Below are positions 1-11,225 of a stretch of 64,000 bases of DNA, piece after piece (position 1 is the stretch's first letter; every line of letters begins with the position of its first letter). Source of the stretch: Polyporus tsugae (taxonomy: Eukaryota; Basidiomycota; Agaricomycetes; Polyporales; Polyporaceae); contig JAHRBS010000012.1 in assembly GCA_024305745.1 (NCBI GenBank), positions 563,001 through 627,000 on the forward strand, in the 5' to 3' direction. The notes under the pieces were generated by a model, which was given only the letters and a program-made list of their open reading frames with translations, was not told where the DNA came from and ran no database searches. The position numbers were made by a program, and so were the translations under genes.

Positions 1-2627
1 CAACTCACAGTTGACGAGGGCGATAGCGACGATCATGGAGAAACGCATGTTTGTAAAGAGAGCGTGGGGGTCCTGCAAATTAAGCCGGTGAGTGACATTT
101 CTCTAACAACGCTAGATTCGACGATATGCGTACGTTCAAAGATAGAAGTCGTGAACGAAATCGTTAGGAAAGACAAAGGGGCAAGGGACTTCACACAACC
201 CGTGTGTGAGTAAAGAAGCGGATGAAAGAAAGGGAATGGGATGAACGCCTCCATCTCTTCCGTCTTATATACCAGTAGACCTCCAGCTCGAAGGGGACGG
301 TGAAGGCGGAGCACATGGTTTTCGCTTGGGCTTGGAAAACCGACTCCGCACGAATATCCAGAACCGGGGCAAGCGTGAAAATGCACCTGAAGAGCTACGA
401 TGGAGGGGATGTTGTGGAGCCAGCTGACAAAAACCAGGTTGTCCTTGTGGTCGTCGCGGGTCCCACGACGTCGTGACCTCCTTTCATAGCAGGTACTAGT
501 ACACAAGATTCGACAGCTGATGACGGGCGACAAGTCAACCAAGTTGTTGCTCATTTCAAACAGCTGGTATCCACTATCATACCCCGTTACACTGTCCAAG
601 GCATTACAGCATTCACCGCAATCATACGTTAGGTCAACGTTAGGTCTTCAGGTACCACAGGACTACCCATGTTCTAAGCATCCTCGTAATTTACCACTCC
701 GTCTTCGATGATGTGACCCACATCGTTCCCACCCCAAACGGTTGGACTGGACGCACCGGATATCGATGTGACGCACATCGTGTTCCGAGCTTAACGAGTA
801 GCACCCTGTTGCTCCCCGTTGTGCCGAAATGAATACCAACATCAATTGTACAGTCACGGCCTGCCCGGCCATCAGTATTTAGCTTGAAATCGCGCAGTTG
901 GGATGGGAAACCCAGCCTGATGTGTAGGACAGGACCCCACGATCCGTCCGCCTCACGTACTAAGGTCGGGGTCAACACTTGAATAGGCGAGGCATAGCAA
1001 TCGGACCGCAGAATAGATGGAGGAGGCCTGACGTGGAGGATGAAGGCAGTACGATCATCGCCACCACCTCCCCTGGAGCCAGGAGAAGTTGATGGGGACC
1101 CTTTGGTGCACTCAGGTACGGTGTCCGGACCGAATGCACATGCACGTACTACTACGTGCACACTGGTGACGTCGACTTCTGTTCTGTTCATTTGGTTTCT
1201 AGTCGTTGACTAGTTCAAAATGAATCATGAGGTGGTTCACCGTAAGTCAAAGGGGTCCAAGAGATCTAACCAGCTGCAGCTGGATAGTAGTGTCCTTCAA
1301 GGCGCAAGTTGAGGTAAGTACTTACCCGGCTGTGCCTGAGATGGTACCCGCAAACTCACACTGGCATGATGCGCAGATGCAAAGGAAACATAGCTTGTTC
1401 ATCGTTGCATCTTTGATATCGGGTATTCGCGACATGTAGTACAAACTTATAACGGTAATCATCGTATCCCGCAGCCCGTTCCATAGAGGTGCGGGCTCCA
1501 TCGCGTCCCCCCCGCTTCTGGGTCCCAAGGGAAGTTGCCACAGCGACGCCGACCTAGCCCACTGAATTATTCGTGTACCTTGCTTAACTTCCCAAGTTCC
1601 CAGGATCAAAAGAAGCTTGAAGGCGTTGGTGATAATCTACGGTTCTACCCATTGTTGGTACGGTTTGGACTATTGAGGGGGGGAGCAAATCGCAAGCTGA
1701 GGCCTGGAAAATCAGCGGACATGCCAATGGACCTGAACGTGGCCAGACTCGTCTACATACTATGATGTTACGACGTTCCGCGTGCAGACACCACCCCTAG
1801 CCATCCACGCTGATCTCCATGCCGCGTTTGCCCCAGTTTCGATAACATCCTGATCGTCATGGTATCATGGTGGCGACGAAGGAGCGTGCAAGGTGAAGAT
1901 AGATGGACGTGCGAGGGGACGGACATACCCCGTGACAATCGAAGTCCCAGGACGCCACCGTTTTCGCATCCCAATCCCAAATCATCTCTCTGTGAACGGG
2001 TGTCTGGTCGGTTTGATGTCCGTGTTTAGAAGAGCGTGGACGTAACGTACGCTTTGTTGTCCCGCTTTAGCCCCTGCTTCGCCGTGACGAAAAGTCTCAT
2101 CGACTTACCCGTAGGGGCTGGGCTAGAGAAAAGCACCGGCTCAGATCACTCCTAGGTTTGCAACACTAGAATATGACAGTGGATGAGACGCGGTGGTGGA
2201 TTCGTGGACCTGCCTATGCTTGCTCACCTGCTCGTTGAGCGGGTGATAATATTGAAAGAGTCGGAGGTCGGCAGCAATCACGGGCTCGGAAGGCCTGGGA
2301 AAGAACGCGATATCCTGGGTCTCCAGGAACGGGTGTAAGTCCTCGGATCCATTGAAAAGAGGCAGGTACGGTTTGCGTAAGTCATCATGGCAGTGGTTGA
2401 CAAGTTGGACAAGCAGGCTCCAAGCCAGCGGTGACCGGTAACCAGTGGGCATTCGTTGACCGCGGGTACGTTTAAGTACTTATAATCAAGACCGCCATTC
2501 ACTCATGGCGGTGTCTACATGCTGAGCGCGCTCCGCGCAGCTCCTCTCGAATGTCCTGTCTATCGCGAGACCATCGGAATCTCTAGATTCTCCTCTAGAT
2601 GCTAATCCCCGTGTCTATAGGGCACAT
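1..2627. other. Region without a confident gene
   Basis: No open frame here joins into a convincing multi-exon gene. The most protein-like stretches are all on the minus strand: about 33-599, 691-1191 (listed separately) and 2141-2452, the last with a plausible composition around 2240-2440. They may be exons of a gene running off the left edge, or relics. No RNA gene or mobile-element terminus was recognised. Confidence 0.5.
691..1191 (-). CDS. Hypothetical protein fragment (possible exon)
   Basis: This is a 166-residue open frame on the minus strand, the longest protein-like one in the left 2.6 kb. It has a Gly/Ser/Pro linker near residues 30-45, then a mixed hydrophobic/charged stretch that looks folded (around the GSWGPVLHIRLGFPSQL segment). 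I do not recognise a family. Nearby frames could not be joined to it with good splice signals. It may be one exon of a larger gene, a relic, or chance. Confidence 0.22.
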   Translation of the reverse strand: MNRTEVDVTSVHVVVRACAFGPDTVPECTKGSPSTSPGSRGGGGDDRTAFILHVRPPPSILRSDCYASPIQVLTPTLVREADGSWGPVLHIRLGFPSQLRDFKLNTDGRAGRDCTIDVGIHFGTTGSNRVLLVKLGTRCASHRYPVRPVQPFGVGTMWVTSSKTEW

Positions 2628-4133
2628 CTAACCGGACTTTGAGCAGTCGGACGGCGGAGTGGTCTGCCCGTCACTTTCGACCGCTGCGCGGTCCTTCGGC
2701 TTCCGCTTGATGCGGGCGAAGATACCGACCTCGGGGTCGCGGATGAAGTTAACGATGACCATCGGCCAGGAAGGGTGTGAGGGTATCGTGTCGTAGAACT
2801 CTGGCGCAAGCGCGCGGAGAGCGGGGAGGCGCGTCCACGCCACCGACGGAAAGTCGTGGTGCTCGTTGTGGTATCCAACCTGACGCGTTGTTCATGTTCA
2901 GTAAGGTCAACGCTCAGTAAATGGAATGACTAGAGTGGTTAACATACATTGTAAGCCAGGATATTGAGCGGGCCGTAGTACGAGTACGTCTCCTGTTGAA
3001 GACCGTCCCAGATGTAGTGCTCCGCGATGAAATGGCCCGAGAGCGGGTGAAGACTGCCAGCGAAAAAGCTGGACGCGAGCAGGTATATGAAGGGGCGGAT
3101 CCCGAAGGTCTTCACGAGTACATAGTCGAAGACGAGTTGGGTGACGAGGTTGACGAAGTGCCATTGCGTGAAGGTCTGCATGCGCACGAAGCCCGGCCGG
3201 AGCGCGTAGAAGAATATTTGGAATGTCCTGCAAAATAGAGGAACGATGTCAGCAGGTCATTTTTGACGGATGAAAAGACACAAGCATACGCGAAGAAGAC
3301 CTTCCCGAGCACATTGTTCAAGAGGATCAGTTCGAGGTTAGTGGGCAGGTCGGTGTCGATGCCATCTTCGCCGAGGAACTTGTGGTGCTCAATGTGATAT
3401 CTCTGTGATTTGTCTTCCTTCAACAAACATGCCCTAAAGACAGATACGAGCAGAGAGCACACCTTGAACGCGGCCGAGTAGGGAATGCCAATAGGGAGGT
3501 TCGCGAACACTGCAAGGGCTTTGTTCATTCTAGGGCTTCGGAACGCGAGGTTATGCGTAATTTCGTGGATGGCGAGGAAGAGGTTATGATTCGCCGTGCC
3601 GCCGATGACATACGCTGCAAGGATGAAGAGTGGGGAGAGTAGGGGAGTATGGCGGAGAAGGATTGCTACGGTGAGCTGCAGCGAGACGACACCAAGGACA
3701 ACCCATTTTGTAATAGGTTCATGGCCCATAAGTTTTGTCACCTGGGGAGCACCGTGAGTATTTGCCCACGCATCTTACCCGGAGGATGGGAACAGATGGG
3801 AATGGGGGAAAGACGAGAGGACATGGAAAAGCAAGGATGGGAAGGGGAAAGACGTACCTCTGGGTGGGCTTTCATAATTGCCATCCTCCGTGTTCTGTGC
3901 GGCTCCTCCGTCATGAGCCAGAGAAAGTCTGACGGGTCCTGCGGAGGGCCGGTAAACCGCCTCCCATCGTCCTTCCCGGTCGGGCTGGGGACCTCTGTAC
4001 GGCGTGGAGAACGACCCTCGTTGAGCGAGTCCGCGCCGCCAAAGTAGCTGTAGTCTGTGCGTGGAGGCAAGAGCGTAATTGAGGCGTTCCCGTAATCAGC
4101 ATTTGTTTCCCGATATGACGGAGTAGCAAGCAT
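2628..4133 (-). CDS. DES1: Sphingolipid (dihydroceramide) delta-4 desaturase
   Basis: The enzyme introduces the delta-4 double bond into the sphingoid base of dihydroceramide in the ER membrane, giving ceramide for the glucosylceramide branch. Exons on the minus strand are 4133-3858, 3741-3463, 3402-3290, 3227-2948 and 2879-2628; they sum to 400 codons (399 aa). All three di-iron histidine boxes are intact: HEITH (about 151-155), HIEHH (188-192) and HNEHH (320-324). Hydrophobic segments lie between box 1 and box 2 and before box 3. The N-terminus carries the motif DFLWLMTEEPH, typical of this family. The ATG at 4133 is chosen because it opens just before the conserved N-terminal block; an in-frame ATG at 4172 adds 13 unconserved residues. 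It diverges from the SUZ12-like gene across about 410 bp. Family assignment is firm; substrate is inferred from homology. Confidence 0.93.
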
Positions 4134-4545
4134 GGTTGAGAGTGGAGCGATAGCGTTTGTGTGGTAATACACTCACCAATGGACTTGTCCGCCTGTGCAC
4201 CCATCGTACCAAATGGCGATGGGGAGAGACAGAGAGCAGAGTCCCCAGCACCGCCCGCTGCGGCCTCTTCCGTGGCACCTGCGCGGCCAGGCCGGTCCGG
4301 CCGTGATCGAGTCCTGCCTGTTGTTTGCGTCTGTTGTCCAAAGGCTTCCGATCCTAACAGTGCCAAACAACCCTCTTGGGCAGTGCTCCGACCCACGTGC
4401 CAGTGGGTCACAGCCTCTCTTTCCGTCCTGAATAACAGTCGATACTTAACCCTGCATCGATCATACTGTGGAGGCGCCTGCCATTCAGGTCTTCGATGCC
4501 TGACATTCCAAATACAATCCACTGACACCGATGTCCTAGGATAAC
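4134..4545. promoter_or_regulatory. Shared divergent intergenic region DES1 / SUZ12-like
   Basis: These 412 bp separate two start codons pointing away from each other, so both promoters must lie here or overlap. No TATA box or other specific site stood out. Open frames crossing it look like composition artefacts. Confidence 0.5.
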
Positions 4546-7248
4546 ATGGATCCAAACCGCAGCCGCCCATCCCAACCTCGCGCTGGCCCATCCCAACCAC
4601 GTCGACCTGCAAATACGGCCACAACAACATCAAGGCAGCGTGACCCCGAATCAAACTCTTTATCACAGCGCTCCAACTTCGCTCGCAAATCAGCGAGAGG
4701 ACCTGCACCGAGCAATCCGGCTGCCATCGCATTTGCCCGCCTTCAGGCCGAGGCGCATCTGTCACTTCTCCATCACATTGATTCCCACCCCGAGGCCGAG
4801 GAGGCGCGAATGTCAGTGTTCTATTTCCCTTCCTGTACGTCTTATGTTACTCAAAACATGACAAAGGGAGGAAGAGGACGCTCGTCCACCCCAAACACCA
4901 AGCACCGGAATCCGGATCTCCAAACAAACCAGTCACGCAGCCCGCTTCACTCAACAAAGGACACCCCCGACGGAGGCTGGCAGAGAACCACAACGGCCGA
5001 CAATGCGCAGGCCAGGCACCGCTCCTTCAGGCCCGAGCTCAGCAGCAGGGCAGAAGAAGCCCCAATCCTCCTTCACCTACATCACCCCGCTCTTGCGAGC
5101 CACCGCGCGGCCGACCAAGTCCGTGCCGGCTTCCATGCCCCATCTCGCTGCTCAGGAGGAGCGGGAAAAACGAGCGAGGAAGGATGACGGGACCTATTCA
5201 CTGGGAACGCGGAGTGCGCCGCGGATGTCGCTCGCGTCGATGTCGGTGCAGCGGCGCGTCGGGCAGTCCCCGCGGAAGAGCATCGTGCGGGCACCTGCGC
5301 CTGCCGCACGTGCGGGTGCTAATGCGTTTCCAGAGGCGGAAATGCACGTCAATAGGAAGGGGGAGGTGGTGCTTGGCAGCAGTGAGAGCGACTCTGAGAA
5401 AGAGGCGTCCTCGTCATCGTCTGATGAGGATGGTGATGTTCTTCACGGTGATTCTCCCCACTTGGGTTGATATGTACATCGCTGATCTTGAACCAAGTTA
5501 ACAGTAGACGGCCTGATGTAGCTGGTAGGACCGCGCGCAAGACACTTCCTCAGGGTGTTCGCAAGCTGGCCAAGGCTGCAAGGAAGCTCGTCGTCGAGGA
5601 CCGTCCCGAAGGACGGCCACCTTTGAAGAGGAAGGCGCGCAAACGCGAAGGCGTGGAGATCTCATCGGAGAGCGACCGCGCTAGCGGAGACGTCATCGAG
5701 CTCACCGAGTCGTCTTCCGACGAGGACATCGACAAGCTCTTAGATGCATTTGATGCCTTGACTTTGACCGCGGCCCGTCTGAAACAGCGTCGAAGACTGC
5801 CCTTCCTTCTCCGTAACCTTCGAATGGGGTTTGAGTCACGATGCAGGACCTTCCGCGTACCGATTGACCCAGAGGACTTCCCTCGCTTGCCGGTGAAGGT
5901 CGTATACCGGTATTCGGTTGACGACAGCGATCGCGAAGATTCGGACCAGTCTGCACCAGGGAACGAAAGGAAGTATCAAGAGTTCTTGGGGAGCCTGACC
6001 AAGTGGGCTTGCCCCTTGTGCGAATTGCATAAGCCGTTCAGGAATAGGCGGATGCTTGCATACCACCTTACCAAAGACCACGTGGAAGTGAAAGTTTCTT
6101 GGGTCGAAAGGAAGCTCAGGACCGTGAGTGCAATTGCTTTCACATAGTTGCTCGAGTCATTGATAGATGTACAGGAAACATTGTGGAGGATTGATCTTGT
6201 TTTGCCCGGTGCCGATGAGCTGGAGGATGATGTTTCGGACGACAGCGAAGATAGAGAGAGCGATAGCGAGCAACGGCTCGACGCGGTCCACGAGGATGAG
6301 GTCGTCCAAATGGGCATGGGCACTCCTAGGTGAGCCTTTATTCTCTCTCTTCACCGGTGAGACAACGCGTACTGATGCATCATGGAGGCCTCTGGAACGA
6401 ACACCGACGCAAAGGTCTGACCCTCTCTTCTTGCCTGGGAGCGATGAGGAAACCCCTCCTCCATCTGTCACTCCCCCAACCCTGCCGGGAGACCAGGAGT
6501 CCGAAGACGTAAAACCGAGCTACACCCCGCCTCCGCTGCGGCGAGTGGTCAAACGCCGCACATCTCCAAAACCGGCGGGCCGACCCAGTCTAACGACAGC
6601 GACCAGGCAGTCATACCGAGGCAGTCTCCCAGCTCGATACCCCAGCCCTCCGCCCAAAGATGATCCGCTGGGACCCGCCGCGCAGTACCCCTACCTCCCG
6701 GAGAAGACGCCGGATGGACAAAAGCCGTATTCGTGCCGCATAGGCGGTCCGCGCATCTTCGACCTGTTGACGATACTCCCCACGGACGAGTTCGGGGTCA
6801 TGTCGTGGGAGATCGTCCACAGGGAGGAGGAGCTGTTCGAGATGGAGGACATGTGCGACGAAGACAAGGTTATGCTCGCGCTTTGGAACCGGTGGATCAT
6901 GCCCAACAGGTACGTTTTCTGGCGAAGTCCATGGGAGCAGGCTGGAGGTGATGTTGACGGGGTGGCGACTGTGCAGGCCGAACTTCATTTTTCACGATTA
7001 CTGCGATGGTGTGATCAAGTTCATCGAGAAATACTGGGAGATCATACACCAAGCGGCGGGATGGCGCGCGCTGAGAGCGTTTCTAATCGTGAGTGAGGTG
7101 TCACATGGTGCTCGGGGTGGGCTCAGACTGAGTATTTTGTCAGATGCTTTGCATGAACCGATACCTCAAATTCGAACAGATTCTGAAGGTGCTGAAGCAC
7201 TACGAGTCGAAAATTGGAATGGATCTGTGGTATAAGGATGCGACTTGA
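4546..7248 (+). CDS. SUZ12-like Polycomb (PRC2) subunit with VEFS box
   Basis: Predicted core subunit of Polycomb repressive complex 2, which methylates histone H3 Lys27. Exons 4546-4811, 4867-5447, 5498-6123, 6175-6329, 6388-6909, 6977-7088 and 7144-7248 give 789 codons (788 aa). The N-terminal half is basic, Ser/Pro-rich and probably disordered, with acidic Ser runs (SESDSEKEASSSSSDEDGD). A single C2H2 finger, CPLCELHKPFRNRRMLAYHL plus TKDH, sits near residues 452-475. The C-terminus (about 683-780) is a VEFS-like box: an acidic segment, then LALWNRWIMPNRPNF, then aromatic-rich helices ending at YLKFEQILKVLKHYES. One zinc finger followed by a C-terminal VEFS box is the Su(z)12/EMF2/VRN2 architecture. 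The first two introns use AAG acceptors, so those joins are less certain. Alternative: a VEFS protein outside PRC2. Confidence 0.8.
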
Positions 7249-7525
7249 AGTCGGAGAAGGTTTGATGATATCTTGTTTCGGGCTTTAGTTAAAGAAACAA
7301 CCGGTTGTAGATTGAGGCCCTCGGATTTATGGGAACTTGGCTCCCTCGGTTTATTGTGCTAGAGGCCGAGCGGGGTGCTGCAGCACCTGGATGAAGATAG
7401 ACAGTTGCTATGTGCGGGGGAGAACGACATATTACGTAATACGAGGAACCTGGAGTGGCTGCTCGCCCGTATCCGCTTGCATCTCTTTCCTCGTCGGCAT
7501 CGACGTTCTCCGCGTCGACCTCGCC

Positions 7526-10500
7526 ATGATCTCCTCTTTACCAAAACGACCGGCCTCGGCATCACCAGACGCCGACCGCCCTCCGAAACGAATGGCTACG
7601 TCGTCGCCAGAAGAGGGCGAATTGGACGACGCGACGCCTCCGCCGGTGGCAACGTCTCCGTCCCCTCCCAAGTCCTCGGCAAAACCCCAGGGCAAGGTTC
7701 CTTTTCCATTCAAAAAGAAACCCACGGCTCCGGAGAGTAGCACGAACGGCGCAGTGAAGGATAGGTCGGGCACATATGACCGGGACGAGGAGCGGAGATT
7801 TCGGGAGGAAGACACGCGGAGGCGGTTTGGGCTCCCTCCACGCCCCGAACGACCTGACGAACGCCACGGACGTTCGTGGGCTGGAGACAGGTGGGAACCG
7901 GGGCCAGAGAGGTATGACCGTCTGCGCTGGGAGTCTCAGAGCTACGTACCGGACTCGCGAGGATACCCTCGCGAACCCGAACGGAGACAGTATCGGTCTC
8001 CCAGTCCGCCTCGCCATCCAGAGAGGCGGCGGCCTTCGCGCTCACGCTCACCACCGTCACCCCGCTCTGCTTCGTCGCCTCGTTCCCCGTTGACCCCGAG
8101 CTCGGCGAAGGAGAAGCACCGGCTTCCGCCGTCTCGACCCGTGGTTCCCGACCCGGCAACTTACCGCGCAGTGTACGACCAAGATAGGTGGGGTGACGAA
8201 GATGATCGTTGGGCACGCAGGCGAGATCCTATCCGAGACGGTTATGACGACGACCGGGATCGCCGTGAAGGTCGGGGAAAGGAACAACCTGGGCGTATTC
8301 ATGTGTCTGACCCAAAACCTTCAGACGCCGCAGAAACATATGAGCTCAGGTCACCGTCGCTGGTTCGGCCACAAAGCCCTCCCGCACGTCTCATATCACC
8401 GCGCGCAACACCGGAGAAGAACGGTATTGCTGAGCCGGAGAACGTTCAGCTGCCACCACCACTACCAGGCGGCCTACCGCCTCCAGTGCCGCCGGACATG
8501 ACGGGGCTTCCTCCGAAGCCGCCGACGCCATTAGACAGGCATTCTCCTCAACCAGTTCTCCCTTCGATTTCCAGAGTCGAATCCGGTCTTCGGACTGCAG
8601 CATCCGCAGTCCCGCCAGAGCTCTCAAAGACATCGTCTGATGGACAGCCTATTGCGGCGGTGCGTCGCCCCAGGCGCAAACCCGTCCACCGGACCAGAGA
8701 TCAGGAGCAGCAAGCGTATGGACGCATCTTCGTGGGCTGTGGACAGCAGGGCGACTACACCGTGATGACAAAGCTGGGAGAAGGTACTTTCGGGTGCGTT
8801 GTAATCCTGCTGACTGAGCCTCTCCGATGCCTGCTCGACGTTTGAGCTAATTACTATCTGCAGGGAGGTGCATAAAGCAATACACCGCGAGAAGGGCCAC
8901 ACTGTCGCTCTGAAGCGCATTCTCATGCATAATGAGAAGGAGGGCATGCCTGTCACGGCCCTGCGTGAGATTAAGATCCTGAAGGCCCTGCGCCATTCTT
9001 GTATCGTTGACATCCTCGACATGTTCGTCGTCCGAAGTGCGTCGGGGCTCTGTTTCATTTCACGTCGTCCACTTCCGTCGCATTGCTTATACCTTATATC
9101 AGGTCATGGCAAGGAGTCGCCGCTTTCGGTGTACATGGTGTTCCCGTATATGGACCATGACCTTGCTGGCTTGCTGGAAAATGAGCGCGTGAAACTTACT
9201 CCCAGCCAGATCAAGCTGTATATGAAGCAGCTGCTGGAGGGGACCGAGTACATGCACCGGGTAGGCCTCCTTGTCTTTGTCCGATATGCAGGTGCTACAA
9301 TTCCCACAGAACCACATCTTGCACCGAGATATGAAAGCGGCGAACCTGCTGATCTCGAACGACGGAAGCCTGAAGATCGCAGACTTTGGTCTTGCGCGTG
9401 CGTTCGACCCGAACATCGTCCGGATGAAGGAGGACGCACGAGGCAGGGAGCGGAAGTACACCAACTGCGTCGTCACGCGGTGGTATCGGCCACCGGAGCT
9501 TTTGCTTGGCGCGCGACAGTACGGCGGTGAGGTCGACTTGTGGGGCGTCGGGTAAGTCATCGCCTGCCAATTCTCCACACCGCAAGGACGGTAAGTATTG
9601 AGACCTAATCGATATTTCAGCTGCGTATTGGGTGAGATGTTCTTTCGGAAGCCGATTCTCCCCGGAGCCTCGGACCTCGACCAGCTTGACAAGATCTGGC
9701 AACTTTGTGGGACACCGTCTCAACAGAGCTGGCCCGAGTACGAATTGCTTCCTGGCTGCGAGGGAGTAAAGAACTTCCAATATCACCCTCGGCGGTTGCG
9801 GAAAACTTACGAAACGTATGTTTGTTTCTGACCCTTTCGCGTTGTTCAGACTTACAATCTCCCGTAGAATCGGTCCCGAGACCGTTGACCTCCTTGACAA
9901 GCTGTTGGTTTGCAACCCGAGGGAACGCCTGACTGCCTCGCAGGCGTTAAACCATGACTACTTCTGGACAGATCCCTTACCTGCAGACCCCAAAACGTGC
10001 GTATCGTGTCTTGTTTGCTGGTTTCACGAGGCTAACCCTCATCCATCTCATTTGACATATTGCTTTGATGGCTTTTATTATGCAGTCTCCCCACTTACGA
10101 GGCATCTCACGAGTTCGACAAACGTGGCAGACGCCACCAAGCCCCGGCCGCACCAGTTCCGCCCGTCGACGGTGCTCCCAGACCGCTGCCACCACCAACA
10201 GGAATGGGCATGCATGGCCGCCCGCCTCCACCCCGCGAGGCGTTCCGAAACGGGCCACCCCCGGTTCACTACCCACCTCCACCTCCAGTCCCAGGGCCCG
10301 GAATGGCGCCCGCGGTATATGGAACGCACGCCCTTCCATACCTACCCCCAAGGCAATACCAACCTGTCCTGCCGCCTACCCTGCCCCCCATCTCTCTGCG
10401 GCCGGGCCAACCTCCGCCCCAGATCTTACATATGCCTATGGTCCAGCCGTTCTTGCCGCCGCCGCCTCAGATGTACGGCAGGCTTCCCTCAGGCCTGCCT

Positions 10501-10602
10501 CCACGGCCGCCCCTTCCGGTTCCTGCGGGACGTCCGGGCGGCCCAGGGCCGGGATATCGTCAAGGCGGGTATGGCGGGGGAGGCGAGCTTAATTACGGCT
10601 GA
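7526..10602 (+). CDS. BUR1: BUR1/CDK9-type cyclin-dependent kinase
   Basis: Predicted nuclear kinase acting on the RNA polymerase II C-terminal domain and Spt5 during elongation, partnered by a cyclin. Exons 7526-8793, 8864-9036, 9103-9260, 9310-9551, 9621-9815, 9868-9996 and 10086-10602 give 894 codons (893 aa). Residues 1-400 are Arg/Ser/Pro-rich with SR-like blocks ([12 protein letters not shown]). The kinase domain spans about 409-712: glycine loop GEGTFG, Lys in VALKR (about 440), catalytic HRDMKAAN (Asp 540), DFG (about 558), and activation loop [15 protein letters not shown] with its phosphorylatable Thr. The C-terminus (about 720-893) is Pro/Gly-rich. The αC block [15 protein letters not shown] and the ILDMFVVRS segment favour Bur1/Cdk9. 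The SR-like N-terminus is more usual in CDK12/CTK1, so that class is the alternative. The frame stays open upstream to 7337, but the ATG at 7526 begins the fungal-looking N-terminus. Confidence 0.9.
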
Positions 10603-11225
10603 GCATCGCACTGCGTACGCTGGCCAAACATAAAGTCTGGACTCTCGCTGTGTTTTATTGTTATCGATCTGCACATACTTTGTACCTCAGGCTGGCGCAT
10701 ACATCACATCGTATATATCGCACCTCACTCACATCGCACATCGCACATCACATAGGTATCGTCGTCGCTATTACCAACACGGTTTTCTTGTCATCCGTAA
10801 TCGCTGTACAATCTAGAGCAATGTGTGGCTGTTTGCACTTATAGAGCATGTTCATTGGCTTCCACCAAGGGTCACCAGTCACCCGTACATAATCGCGCTG
10901 CCGTCTTATCGCGCATTGACCCCACTTTGTTGCTATCCAAGGAGAGAAAAAAGAAGTTCCATAAACATAATGATCACGAAAACTCCAGGTATACATGCGC
11001 ATGTTGTAGTAGGAAAAGGATTATTACTCGTTGGGGATACATCTATGAGTCACTACACGTTCTGGCCAGTCCCGAAGAAGAAGATAAGAGCGATGCAGCG
11101 AACACAGCGAGCAAGGGAAGATAGCAATGATACAGCATATATCGTCAGATGAGCGGTGCATAACGTAGATGAGAGGTACGAAAGAAAGCGCGGGGCAGAG
11201 ACACAAGAAGGATGCGAAAGTGAGA
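10603..11225. other. Convergent intergenic region BUR1 / PDS5
   Basis: About 620 bp of 3' flank shared by two converging genes. It contains a degenerate tandem repeat (listed separately) and otherwise AT-richer sequence. No RNA gene or further coding region was seen. Confidence 0.5.
10697..10755. repeat. Degenerate CACATCG/CACATCA tandem repeat
   Basis: Short units of the type cacatcg, cacatca and catatcg-like variants recur about seven times over some 60 bp in the 3' flank between the converging BUR1 and PDS5 genes. It is imperfect and non-coding. Confidence 0.6.

Noticed and set aside
7337..7525. N-terminal extension of the kinase reading frame
   Set aside because: In-frame but Cys/Trp-rich and unlike the rest; the ATG at 7526 starts a sensible N-terminus.
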